DNA of 64,000 nt from Prostheceraeus crozeri (lineage: Eukaryota; Platyhelminthes; Polycladida; Euryleptidae), in contig CAJQUW010011037.1 of assembly GCA_907163375.1 (NCBI GenBank), forward strand, positions 186,001 through 250,000, read 5' to 3'. Made by a program: the position numbers and the translations under genes. Of this stretch, positions 1-11,758 are shown piece after piece (position 1 is the stretch's first letter; every line of letters starts with the position of its first letter). Below the pieces are notes generated by a model that was given only the letters and a program-made list of their open reading frames with translations, was not told the DNA's origin and made no database searches.

Positions 1-1196
1 AACCACACTGGAAACTCTGAACTCTGATTTCTACAGCTCTTATTGAATGTCGACGAGTGTTGGCATAGCTATTGTCGGGTATGAACACAGCAATAGAACT
101 TGCACTTTGACCATGAAATTTCTGTGGAGTTAAAGACTGCAATTTCTATTCACCATAGAAAGACATGAAATTTCAATGATAGTGTGTGACATTGATGTTC
201 ATCTCTCCTGTATTCGCGGGCTTTAAAGCCAATACAAAGGAAGCACAGCTGACACGAGAGCCCGGCGGAGCAGATTTTCATTCGAGTTATAATTAAGGGT
301 CGACCGTGTATGCTAAGCAAGGCCATCACTCGGCTTTCATCCAGGCACGGACACGGATGATGGACACGGCATTCGAAGCCAATTTAACCGTGCTTACTAT
401 CGTGTATGACAAACGTGTGGCTTAACTACATTTATTACTCAATGCATAGTAGAATGTAGTAATTTCCCTGTTAAGCTAATGTTTACCGTTTCCTATGATC
501 ATTTTATACAATGTTACGGTTTTCCATAGGACAACAAATAAAACCTGTTTATTAATCGATCATAAGTAAATTGATGAAGGCCTACTCCAATAGCCTACAT
601 GTTATTCAGCTATACAAGATATCAGAGCTAGTTATTCTTACATAGACCAATATGAGTGCTAAAGGTAACTAGAAGTTTAATGAAGTTTCCTTCCCAAAAA
701 TGACCATTCGAATTCTAGCCAGTTAGAGAGCACCTTATTTAAAAATGGATCTCTAATTAGATAGTTGCGTGGCCTTAATCAGGGAAGCCCCTGACGTAAA
801 TTGATGATGGAAGAGAGTTTCATTGGGTCAATTCAAATCAAAAAAATTTGTTAATGGCTAGAATAGGGAACCCAACCGAAATTTCGGTGATCAACAAAAA
901 TCACTTGACTGATTAGAACATTTATCAAAAACTGATATCGAACACCCAAACCCCAGGTTTATGGTCATGAACTATTCGCTTACATGGTTAACAGGATGTG
1001 GATGCGGATCGGGTCTAGTGCTAAAACAAGTATCCGGTCACGACATCGATACGGGCACGGGCTGTGCCTTGTGTTCATACGGGTACCCGGTCACGGGATC
1101 GGGTACTGCAACAAAATCAAGACCGGTCGATCCCTAGTTATAATAAAAATAATTGCCCGCTTGAATCGGCCACTAACAAGCTCTGAGAACATCGTT
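1..1196. other. No recognisable gene
   Basis: No convincing coding region is seen. Around 995-1110 the otherwise AT-rich sequence becomes GC-richer and carries short imperfect repeats of CGGGTACCCGGTCACGGG type, which look like a decayed repeat rather than a gene. Confidence 0.5.
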
Positions 1197-1310
1197 ATAA
1201 TTGGCATAGATTATGCTCCTTCCAATGCATTGGAGTAAATAATATCTCCAGCGCGGGCAATAATCTGCTTTACAGGTCAAATAAAGCGATATCTACAGTA
1301 CATTGAAAGA
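1197..1310 (+). repeat. Dispersed repeat, copy 1 (pair with 52323)
   Basis: About 110 bases match 52323-52449 closely in the same orientation, including the block GCGCGGGCAATAATCTGC followed by a polyadenylation-like AATAAAG. The surrounding sequences are unrelated, so this is an interspersed element, perhaps the 3' end of a short retroposon. No inverted ends or coding are visible and the family is not recognised. Confidence 0.7.
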
Positions 1311-2411
1311 GACAAATAAAGTATCTTCAATAAGACGACTTTTGAAGCGCGAGTTTGATGTCTCACAGCAAAGAATTTGCTACACAATTCCCTCAACAAA
1401 ACACCCATTTGTCCGGAATATTTACACTCTTATCGGATTATTCCCAAAAGGAGAGAAACAACTTTTGAGAAAAATACTAAATCATCCTCCAAATCCGTTC
1501 AAGAAATGTTGGAATTGAATCAGAAAGTTATCGTAAATTGTAAATAACATGATTTCCTTTGCCTCATTAAAACAAATGGCGGATTTTCACATATAAACAT
1601 TTACTTAAACCGCTTCAAAACACGTGCCTCACATCCTCGCGCTAAAAGATTACCACTCGCTTCAATTGAATTATTTTTAGATGCGATGTTTTGTAAAGCA
1701 TAACTCAAATTTGGGAGGTTTATATAGCATACTTGATTTCATCATGACGCCCATGAAATGCATGGAAAGAACGTCCCCACTGGAATGAAATGAACTTCCA
1801 TCTCTCTGGGGGCACAAGACAATTGTCTTGATGCCTCATTAGATGAGCGAATCCAGTTCTGCTCTGGAGATGAAAGCTCGCCTGGGAATGAATTCTGTTC
1901 GCCTCTATCCAACAAATCTTTCGTACTCTTCTTCAAGTCGCTGTCCATCACTGTTTCAGTCCAGCACACACACCAAGTTGTCACAGAGGATAAAGACTGA
2001 TTGAAAGCAACACTCCAATGAAATGTGGCCGCTGATTTCGCTTTTGAGTTTGTAGTCGGTGAACGACTTTTGAGGACGAACAATTGAGCAATCTCTTCAA
2101 TCAAACATTTTGTTTCCTGAAGTTAGATTTGAGCTGGTTTTGCTTGTTTCATTATTTCATTAATAATGAACCATTTTACTGATTAAACACAATCAAATCT
2201 CTTGGCTAAACCTGGAAAATTAGCTCAATCTGTAGCGGCAATAAGTGTGCCTACCAAATAATCCTGCGAACTCTCCTAGTTCGAGAAATAAGAGATGATA
2301 TCATCGGTCGGGATGATTGTAATAATTCCCTAGTCATCACATCATCCCAGGAAAGTCCTCATTAATACATCACGTAATGACTTCCGAAGAGCCTCGAGAA
2401 ATGGACGAGAC
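1311..2411. other. No recognisable gene
   Basis: Two open frames of 71 codons (1303-1518, plus) and 120 codons (1742-2104, minus) occur, but neither shows a known motif, splice context or a second copy in the window. They are most simply chance frames. Confidence 0.45.
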
Positions 2412-2854
2412 ATGATTGATCGAAAAAATGGTATTAATCTGATATTCTCACGCTATTTGTCCAATGGCTATCCTAAGAAATTAATCTCTCGTTGTCTTCG
2501 TGAAGATGAAAGACTTCGACAGGATAGACAAGAGTCGGACGAGCAGAAAGCCTACCTTAATTTGCCATTTACTTCGGAAAGTATTGTCGGGAAATCAGGA
2601 AATAGAACGGCAAATATAATTCATCGAACAAATTATATATAACGTTCAAATCTAGAAATCTATTTTCACTATTGAGAGAGAGCAAGCAGAAAGTTTGCTT
2701 AGCGAGGCCATGTGAATATTGTGCCGCTTCCAATAACAGTGATTGTCATATAATGAACTGTGTCTACAAAATCAATTGCATACTCTGTCAATCATTCTAC
2801 AAAGGCGAAGGCAAAAGAACAATGCGTTTAATACTTCATGAACATATCTCATGA
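2412..2854 (+). mobile_element. Penelope-like retroelement remnant, GIY-YIG endonuclease region
   Basis: Two plus-strand frames side by side (2412-2642 and 2672-2854) resemble the C-terminal part of Penelope-like elements. The first contains SNGYPKKLI and LPFTSE, like the segment after the reverse transcriptase. The second has cysteine pairs (CEYC, then CVYKINCILC) leading into YKGEGKRT and HEH, matching the linker cysteines and GIY-YIG core of the Penelope endonuclease family. The core is degenerate (YKG in place of YIG) and the reverse transcriptase itself is not visible upstream, so this is a short, broken 3' fragment. A stray GIY-YIG domain of other origin is possible. Confidence 0.55.
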
Positions 2855-3529
2855 ATCTATGTTAATGTAATATTATTGCTATGGTCTTTATTGCTATGAT
2901 TCAAGTTTTAATTCTGTTTGCACAGGAAGATAAAATTTCATCATTTTGTATTGCCCATGATCAAGTCTCAGTGGGAAAATGCTCATTACTTGGCTATCTA
3001 TACGCGAAAGAATGGCCCTTGTATAAAGCTGCAAGATAACACGAACGTGAACGAGACACGCAAGGAGTTATTCGAAGATAGAACATAAGATTGTGATAAA
3101 TTCTTTGCTCAGTCGTTCGAGCATGCGTTAACTCAGTGCTTGACACACACAAAGAAAATGTATAGAAATGAATAGCAAAAAACTTCTAAATTATTACAAA
3201 AATATGTGAGCACAATTTGATTGAGTAGTTGTAAGAAAATCCACTCGCACCCGATTGCTTTTTTTAGTGCACTGTGGCAGCGACTGTGTATCGAAACGTT
3301 TGCCGTGTAAATACTTTCATCTCAACTATTTCATTTTCAAGCCTGTACTAAAGGGAGTGCCGTATTTTTTCTCAATACGTGTATAAATTGATTGGGAAGG
3401 ATAAATACCTGAAGCGATTTCTGATGCTAGTAGCAATGATATCAGCCATACCTGTCATGTGATGCTAAAATGCTGAGGAAAACACAACTAGACCTGTATC
3501 TACTGAATGAAATGATTCAAAACAAGTGT
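2855..3529. other. No recognisable gene
   Basis: AT-rich sequence between two retroelement fragments. Nothing coding, tandem or inverted was recognised. Confidence 0.45.
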
Positions 3530-4191
3530 GAGGAGAGTTTTGAAGCCGTTCAAAGATGTAAATGTCTTGAAAATTATGTATAACTCATATGTTCGGGCAA
3601 ACCTTGATTACTGATCTTCAGTGTGGTCAACTCAATCGAAATATTTAATTGACAAGATTGAGCGTGTTCAAAACGTTTTTGTAAAAGAACTGTGTTTTCA
3701 TGAGAAGATGGTCTATGACAGTGGTTTGTAGAACAAATTGTGTATACATTTTGGTCTTTCGACACTGGCGAAGCGGCGTAATTCAACAGATTTAGTGTTA
3801 CTTTTATATCATAAAATTTTACATAATCGCGTCGACTGTCCGTACCTTGTATCAAACAGTTTATTAAATCTGCCTGAAAAACGAACGAGGCATACAAGTG
3901 TTATGAGTCGCGGTCTGCGAATTCGCAAGCATGACTTTTTCCCGCGCAGATCTTCACTCGGTAACACTTTTAAGAATGTTGATCTTTTTGACCGTGATCA
4001 CAGATCCCTCAAGTGTGAATTGAAAGCACTTGTGAACGTCTGAGTTTTATCTACTGATATAATATTGTTTATTGTCTACTTTTTTGGCTTTTAACAGAAT
4101 ATTTTTTGCTTATTTTTGTAATTTCGTTTGTGGTGACTATAATTGGCGCAAGCTGTTGTCATCGTATCAATAAAGAATAAATAAATAAAAG
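3530..4191 (+). pseudogene. LINE 3' fragment (jockey/CR1-like), end of reverse transcriptase ORF
   Basis: Read on the plus strand in the frame of 3738-4043, the sequence gives the C-terminal part of a non-LTR retrotransposon polyprotein: a stretch like YNSYVRANLDY followed by SSVWSTQSKYLIDKIERVQ, then GLSTLAKRRN, DLVLLLYHKILHNRVDCPYL and RKHDFFPRRS. These are typical of the region after the RT palm in jockey/CR1-like LINEs. Two in-frame stops interrupt it (one after ANLDY, one before the frame starting near 3738). The unit ends in a tail made of AATAAA and TAAA repeats near 4170-4191, as expected for a LINE 3' end. It is 5'-truncated; RT palm and endonuclease are missing. Confidence 0.75.
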
Positions 4192-4433
4192 TATGCGCGA
4201 TTAAATCTAGCTTGATTTATGAGATATCGCGCAAGAGACCTGTCATGTCCACATTGAATGCCTCAATAGAGGTGAATATAATAGTATCATAGGGAAGATG
4301 AAGATAGACACATGCTTTTCCTGAAGAGGGCTTGAGAGGCGTTACCTACAGATAAAATGGGAGACAACTAAAACAGAATTCTAGATATGAGTAAAAACAC
4401 GCAAGGTCGGTAGCAAGGATTCGTGTTTCTGCA

Positions 4434-5312
4434 CCTCCATTGCTTATATATCAGCGTATAAAAACTGATGAACAACTGAGTGGTATCAAATGTGGAGGAT
4501 TGCGAATCAATAACTTGCGGTTTGCGGATGACATCGCTATTATGGCAGGCTCTGAGGCTAAACTAAAGACTCTGACTTGCAGGATAAACGACAATGCAAA
4601 TCGATACGGTATGGAAATCAGCGGTTCAAAGAGTAAAATCCTCGTAACTAATGTCCAATCTATTAACGTCCATTCTCAAATAGTGGTCAATGGAGAAGAG
4701 CTAGAGCAAGTAAAGAAATTATAATATCTCGGCTCGCTGATTACTGAAGATGGAACGTAAAACAAAAGATATCACCTCCAGAATTGGAATGGCTACAAAT
4801 ACATCAGTAAGAATGGACACATGATGGAAAGAAAAGAAGCTCTTTTTGAAAATCAAAGTCGACCTACTTCGTGCCATTGTGAAAGCCATCGCCTTATACA
4901 GTTGCGAAACCTGGACACTGAATAAGAAAGCAGCAAAACGAAAACGCATTGAGGCCTTTAACCTTTAGTGTCAAAGAAGACTGCTAGGCATATCTTGGAA
5001 AGAGCACAAGACTACTGATTATGTGAGAAGTGAAATCCGAAATCAGGCATGGCGCACTGGAGAGCTTACTTAACACGGTAAAAATCAGAAAACTAGAATG
5101 GTTTGGTCATGCCACTAGAATTCAAACACCTTGTGCAAAGACATCATGCACGGGCAAGAGGAAGGAACAAGGCAAAGAGAGCCCGACGAACGTGGATGGA
5201 CGACAGAACGACAATCAAGCGCGTCACAGGAGTTGAGGACAGGGAGAAATGGCGATCTTCTGTGCTTCAATCAACGACCTCCATAGAGGCTATGGTCATG
5301 AGTGAGTGAGTG
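4434..5312 (+). pseudogene. LINE 3' fragment, RTE type
   Basis: The frame at 4440-4724 holds the reverse transcriptase palm motif FADD (LRFADDIAIM) followed by SGSKSKILV. Beyond a stop, other frames continue the same protein: ITSRIGMAT, LYSCETWTLNKKA, RRLLGISWKEHKT, LEWFGHATRIQ and DREKWRS. This order is characteristic of RTE-like LINEs common in invertebrates. At least two stops and two frame changes break it. The element ends at about 5312 in ATGAGTGAGTGAGTGA, the short tandem 3' tail usual for RTE elements. Only the last third of the ORF remains; endonuclease and RT fingers are lost. Confidence 0.85.
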
Positions 5313-6194
5313 ATAGTATAAAATAATTGTCTAAAATAGTTATCATCCATTTACAGGCACCAAATGCAGCGTTCCGACTCGCATTTCCTCAAAAATTCGG
5401 GATTTCGTGCATTAAGTTTTGTATTCGGGCATTTGACTGTAAGTAAGATCACTGACCAAATAAATGTCACAGGAGAAAAAGAAAATTATGATTGATAATT
5501 CAGAAGCTCATTAAAGATCAAAAGATGTAAAAATAGTAAAGGAGAACGAGGACAATAAACTTCCGACTGGGGAATGGTCTGTGACTGAGATATCTCATAT
5601 TTAACTTAACATGCCTATATGGGTATCTAGTTATGATACTCGACCGACAAGGTATCCGTCGCATAAAATCTTATAAACTCTGACACTTACTTTCTTGAAA
5701 TATTGTAAAATAATTTCTAGATAAGGCATCTCTCGAAATAGCTAGAAATAGCTCTGCCCAGCTATCATATTTTTCTCCAAATCCACATTTCGCATACCTC
5801 TAGTTTTCTAATGCACGCTTTCTGTCCACGTCTCTCCTTACCATTAATGGAAAGAATCAACAACTCCCTTTTCTCACATAACGCACATTTTCCATCGCCA
5901 TCTGCAATGCGATTTCTCCTTAACAATGTCCTTCTGAAAGTCTGTTCCCCAGATATTTGAGATGTGATCCTGAATTTACCTCGATGCTAACCGGCCAAAT
6001 AACTTTTCAAATTCTCACCATTTTGTCTTCATCATGATAATTCGCATGCCATATTCTGTGTCCTTCTTTCATTTTGTCAATTTTCTCTCAGCGGTCCTTT
6101 GAGCAATCACCTAATAGTCCGCAAACCGCACCGTTGTGACATATCTATCTCCGATCTTAATTCCGAATATTTCGCAGTTAAATACCTCCTTCAT
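5313..6194. other. No recognisable gene
   Basis: No feature recognised between the RTE fragment and the SINE. Confidence 0.45.
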
Positions 6195-6345
6195 AAAAAA
6201 ATAAAATGAAGCTTTAACGTTTAACGTTAGCTCGACGTCTAGGCCAAAAGATCGCCAGGACAAGCAGTTAACCACCTGTGCCACGGAGACAGGATGCCCT
6301 TCCGATCGACTACCAATGACACTCTCGTGGCTCGACGTTCACACA
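6195..6345 (-). mobile_element. Rearranged tRNA-derived SINE copy
   Basis: On the minus strand this matches the SINE at 45633-45828, but the parts are out of order. Reading 5' to 3': 6343-6291 equals the box-B-to-core body (GTCGAGCC, GTGTCATTGG, GGAAGGGCATCC); 6290-6224 equals the SINE head with box A (CTCCGTGGCACAGGTGG); 6223-6195 equals the tail (TTAAAGCTTCATTTTA). So either two truncated copies are fused head to tail, or one copy was internally rearranged. Confidence 0.75.
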
Positions 6346-8409
6346 TGACCGGAAATAAATGCTTGCATATCTATCAACACGACATTTGTAAAAAGATAAT
6401 TTCATGGTAAAGAGACATTATCGAATATATCAAGAAAAACCGATGTGTGACATGATCACATTTGACATTGACAAGCTAAAATTTTCAAGAATTTTAGTTA
6501 CATATGTTACTGTGTTCAAGCATAAGGTGACCAAAGGTCCAATTTTAGAATCTTTTTGACATGTCAGATATCATTACACTGCTTTTGAGAAGCCAGAGTC
6601 TCGGCTATGGCTATTTCATTACTTGATTTGCACGATCTGACGGCTTACATAAGGCTACTCGGGTCATCTTCTTCATGGAACAATTTAGTGGTCGACTGGG
6701 AGCGCATATTCCTGTAGCTACAGAGGCAGGTGACAGCACCAAGACGTCAGAGATATCACAATGCAGAAATTCTGTCAAGAAATGCAATATTGCAAAGAGG
6801 ATTTTGATAGCAGAGGCAGTCTTTGCCAACCATGTAGGGAACGTTATTCATAAAAATGATTAAAATGAAGTTTGACCGAATAACATCATTCCTTCTTTGA
6901 TGCATTACAAAAATGTGTCTTAATGTACTATACGGTATAAGCTATTGGGCTAACATATGATTAAAATTGCAACGAAGAATGTTTATATAATCAAAATATA
7001 CCAACAAACCAAAAAAAGGTTGATTAATGGTGAAAATTAGCAGACATTTATCAAACTGATGAATTTATCATGCCATTTGGTAGGTACCGGTGCTTCTAAA
7101 CTGAGACACACATTGGTAATGCGAGGTGCGGCATTAATAGACCTACTCTAACCCGAAATAACCGCTGCCGATTCACCATTATGCATAGACCTACATGTCT
7201 ATTCATTGGCGCTCTTCTTTCTAAGAGTTCAATATACACTTGTTTTACACGGTGACGTAGTGCAAGGTCGGATTGGGTGCCAACCACATTTTAGTCAATC
7301 GAGCTTTGACGCCTAAATTTCTTTATTTCAAAGATGATCTAGACACCCATTCTATAATCTTTTGCAACCGTTAATTCGAATGCGATGAGAGCGCTTCAGG
7401 CTATCTACACAATCCTTTACACGGCCCTTCTTTTGATGTCAATGGAGTTCCCTGAATTTAGGTTCCCTTGTTCTCTGTTCAGATATATAGAGGGCGCCCA
7501 GCATCTCTTATGATTCTTACGCCTATAGCTTTAGTTCAGAAGGGCAACCAGCTTCTTCCACAATCCTTACACATCATCAGACAATGATTGGATGATTTTT
7601 GAAGTTGAATCGATTCACTAGCCTACCTAAACTTCGAGGAATGGTTTTACACAATCACTTACCACGGCCTATAACGGTAGATAGTGGCGTGTGTGCATGC
7701 ATTGAATGAAATTCTAGCATGACCGAAAAGTTAACGGTAATCTTGAAAACTTCATGAACACCTGACACCAACATCTAAGCCCATTTTCCGCAAGTCCACA
7801 GCTCCATCCCTTTGGAAAATCCTACCTACACCACTGATCGAGACATACACAACATTGTCTAGTATAACACATTTGCAGGTATATTTGCTGCATTGGCCAG
7901 TTGACAGTATCAAATGTCCATGTTCTATAAAAGACGATAGAAATGTCAAATAATCTTTCTAACGTCCTTTGTGGGGCTGTGAAACAGGCAAAACAAGCAT
8001 CGGCTATGTCCACGAACATGACATGGCAACGTACGGTAATTCACAACGGTGCAACCTGGAGTGGTAGACACCGCAATGAGGGAGCTCACACTGTGATGTG
8101 CCCATATTTTCTGATTATGAAGGTAACACTAAATTGAGGCAATGGATGAAAAAAATACTGCTCATCAATAAATAGATTGATAGTCTGATGTCTTCCACTA
8201 GTCCCACTTTGTTTCCACTGAAGGGTTGAACATTGCACTGATGCGAATGATAGCCTACCCGTGGATCCCAGCAATACATGTTTAACCTAGACAGCTACAT
8301 TTCCAAATTAATTACACAACTCGCAACCTTAATTTCAAACTTGATCAATCTACGTTTGTACTACTGAACAGGAATGTCAACGTAATTCTCCTTTTTTGAA
8401 ATCATATTA
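6346..8409. other. No recognisable gene
   Basis: Two kilobases of AT-rich sequence with only short chance frames (72 codons or fewer). No family motif, tandem array or inverted pair was recognised. Confidence 0.45.
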
Positions 8410-8411
8410 TA

Positions 8412-9129
8412 GTCCGGCAGCCAGAACGAGTTTCTGCAGGGAACGAGGCCGAAAGTGAGGATTTCACAGAATGATATGCACCCTATGCTTACTACGAATC
8501 TGCACGTCTGCCGAGTTCTAGTGAGTTGCTCTTCTTGTCAGAGAGGATCAAAGAAAAACACATGTAAATCCAATGAGAAGCAAATTGCAGTTTTTGGATA
8601 AAATGAAATTTTTCATGTTTTCACCTATCAGTTGGGAAGTATTACGTCTATAGCCACAATTCTTGACATGGAATGTCTTCAGGTCATTTCCTATGATGTA
8701 CATGTGCTATTATCATGCTTCTGATCGGCAATGTGTGTGAAAATGTGGTTGAATGTGCATAAAGTTGCTCAAAATGTTTGCTTGCCGACATTAAGAGGCT
8801 CGACAAATCTACACGTGTTTAGCTTCATAGACAGGAGTGCATGAACATGAAAGGAAATGACCTGAAGACATTCCATGACAAAAATTATGACTCTGAGCTT
8901 AGTACTTTTTGTTTAATCAGATAATAAATGGTTTTTGTTATAGCCAAAAACTGCGATATGCATCCCATTCCATTTACATGTATTTTTCTTTGATCCTGTC
9001 TGACAAGAAGAGGAACTCACTAGAACTCGGCAGACGTGAAGATTCGTAGTAAGCATAGGGTGCATGTCATTCTGTGGAAGTCTCACTTTCGGCCTCGTTC
9101 CTTGCAGAAATTCGTTCTGGCTGCCGGAC
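8412..9129. mobile_element. Foldback MITE, family F copy 1
   Basis: A long palindrome whose arms begin GTCCGGCAGCCAGAACGAG and end in its complement, flanked on both sides by TA (8410-8411, 9130-9131), the usual Tc1/mariner-type target. Arms of roughly 250-350 bases are complementary and include blocks such as GGGAACGAGGCCGAAAGTGAG. No transposase frame is present. Other copies lie at 17523, 53828 and 60522. Confidence 0.85.
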
Positions 9130-9131
9130 TA

Positions 9132-10089
9132 TTACCCTATGAGCTAATGATTATCCTTGTGAGGCAATCCGCACCGCAACACTAGCTGTTATTAGAATAT
9201 GCTACTGAAGTCAAATTCAAATGTGCAATATTTAATCACAATGTAAACCAGACCATATACAATATCATCTTCGATAATAAAAATGTAAAATGTCATTCAG
9301 TAAAAGAAACCCTTGTGTCGTTCAGGCTCAGCAGAACTAAAGAACCTTGAAATGAAAAAACTCAGATTTATATCTGAGTGATTCTTAATGGTCACAGTTA
9401 AGCCAATAATGTCAAAGTATTTAAATTCGAAACTATTTATATTATTCTGTAAACAACTAAACACTAGATCTTCTAATTGGAAAGTCTACCTGTATTAATA
9501 TATTATTGTCTTAAAAATGATGCAAATTGCCATCAACGTCTAAAACTACTTAGCTAGCCTAAACAACTGCAATCACTAATCGACATATTGCGACTAATCA
9601 AATCGGGTCAATAATCCGTTTCACTTTAAAGGAAACATTTTTTTCTTTTTACAATTCTACATCAGGTATATCATATGATCAATTTTAAAATAATTAGCAA
9701 GCCATCTATTAACAACAGAACATGTTAAAAGAATTATATTTAAATTTATAGTGCACAAAAGAGCTAAAAATTCATGTACTTTGCTAAGATCAGACATTTG
9801 TTAAGTAAAGCATGACACCTAGAATGTGAACTCAAAGAAAAGTCAGGATCCACAGAAAATTTTCATACAAATATTCTATTGCGGATATTTTTCTACAGAG
9901 GTTGATAAATGTATTTGATATCAATTGAAATTGCATATTTTTGCGAAGTACTCCAAACCTTTTTTGCAAATTGTTGTGTAGATTTTCTTCGATTAAGGAT
10001 ATTTTGCACTTGTGTTCTCCACAATAGCATTCTGCCGTGAATAATATCAATGTAAATTATTGCCCTTTACTGACACGCTTATTTACGTA
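9132..10089. other. No recognisable gene
   Basis: AT-rich spacer between the foldback MITE and the Helitron end. No feature recognised. Confidence 0.45.
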
Positions 10090-10117
10090 CTAGCTGGAAC
10101 CCCCGCCTAAAGGCGGG
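10090..10117 (-). terminator. Helitron 3' terminal hairpin and CTAG end
   Basis: On the minus strand the sequence runs CCCGCCTTTAGGCGGG (six-pair GC stem, four-base loop), then GGTTCCAG and CTAG followed by T. A GC hairpin 10-12 bases before CTRR, with insertion before T, is the hallmark of Helitron 3' ends, where the hairpin stops rolling-circle transfer. Confidence 0.8.
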
Positions 10118-10800
10118 ATTGTTATCTCAAAATTGGTTATTTAATCTAATTCACTCTATGCAGACTTTAATGAAAAGGAAAGCTAGAAATTTCGAACATT
10201 TTTTTATCAAGAAAGCAAAGAGGATAGTTACTCTATGGGATAGTTCATACACCACGTTTCTTGTTTTCCAATCTTCTGCGTTGATGAACACGAAGTCCTT
10301 GTTTCCTGTTCTTGGTGCGACGTGCAACATCCCATGTGAGAAAGCTGACTTGGAAAGATTCAAGCCTGCAATGCTAATTGCTTGGCCTGAGCGAGGCCTT
10401 TAAATTCAATTGTTGATGCAAGGCATCAAAATTGTCTAATGGTAATAGAAAATTTGATTCTTTTAAAGAAATAGCAAGTTTTGGGTGATGAAATGATGGC
10501 GACAATATCTATAAGAATTTTCGCGTCCGTCTAACGGCAAAACAGTTCCAATAAAATGGCAAATTTTGCCTGGAACGTGAAAATTTGGGCTACAACCTGG
10601 GGATTGTATGTGTTGCATCCAAAGGTCGTCATCTGAAAAGCACAGTGAACCCTCAAATGCATGAAATATTTCACTGACGTTTTGTATGAGATGGGTCCCA
10701 TATGATCCAATGTGTTATTTTGAATTGTTAAATCCAAAATAAATCTGTTGAATGCACCACGTGATCTAGTTAGAATATCATTAACATGAGCGAATCATAT
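10090..10800 (-). pseudogene. Helitron 3' end with C-terminus of Rep/helicase
   Basis: Minus strand. At 10410-10170 the translation includes SIAGLNLSKSAFSHGMLHVA, then RTGNKDFVFINAEDW and KTRNVVYELS, the conserved last motifs of the PIF1-like helicase of Helitrons (family pattern: GQTL, GLNL, FSHGQLYVA, R.G, KN.VY). Further upstream, about 10680-10540, another frame reads GCSPNFHVPGKICHFIGTVL, like the Rep-side segment that precedes HxIGSLLP in Helitron proteins. The two segments normally lie far apart, so a large internal deletion has joined them, with frame changes and stops between. The ORF runs toward the 3' terminus at 10090. Rep catalytic HUH and tyrosines are not seen. Confidence 0.75.
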
Positions 10801-11416
10801 CATGAAACAAATTTATTGTTGCAATTTAGACAATTTACTCTATGAATTTAACCTTCTTCCAATGAAAATTGGTCACATATTCCTACAATTATTCAGACTA
10901 ATTTATATTTTTCTTAGGATTTTTCTTGTGAATCTATATATTTTATGATTTTTTTTGTTTATATTTTCCATCTTAAAGCCACACTCGGTTATAGTATGAG
11001 ATTTATACTATAATGTATGTATAACAAAATGAATTACAATACGATCTTCACAAAAGCAAAATCTGTAGGCTAGGCCTACTTCCAGCATGGCGTTCAGAAA
11101 AACTATCTAACATCTCGGTTCGCATTGAAGCACTACGATGTTTGAAGAATGTTCAGCGCACACAGTTTTGCCACAACTTGTGCATACACGGGAAGATCTC
11201 CGGTGAACAATTCAGCGATGGCATCTCTTCCTCTTTGATCTTGAAACGACTGAATTTATTTCATTAGATTCCGCACTTCCCGATGGCAAGTCAATGCCAC
11301 ATGCTGAAAGTGCATTCAATATCGGACGCCGACAGGAGGAATCGGCTCTTCTTCTCAGCAAAGGCTGTACTAATTATAATCCCAATTGTTCAATGAACAG
11401 CCTCCTTTTGAAGCAC
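10801..11416. other. No recognisable gene
   Basis: May include decayed Helitron interior or piggyBac 3' flank, but no motif or TTAA-flanked end could be fixed. Confidence 0.4.
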
Positions 11417-11758
11417 TTACCACGATTTCATTCCGGAAAACAGTAAGAATATATTACAAAAGAATTTATAGCACTCAAATTCAGGATATTCATGAAATAG
11501 GCTGAAGGGCCATCTCCCTGTCTTCCTTTGTACGCTGTAAGCATGGAAAAGCTGGTCAACTGTATCAACTGCTCCTTTGGTCTGATTATAGTACAGTATT
11601 ATATCTGGTTTATCACTTTGAGTATCCACCTTTTGGTCATGGTGCATCGTTGACAAAAGTAATACACTTTTGTTTTTCTTCGGAACAAACGACACAAGAG
11701 TTGCACCTTTATCGAATTCGAATAAAGATGAGCCAACATCTCGTGATTTGTTGGCCTG

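Noticed and set aside
1742-2104. 120-codon minus frame
   Set aside because: No motif, no splice context, no second copy; length is within chance in this composition.
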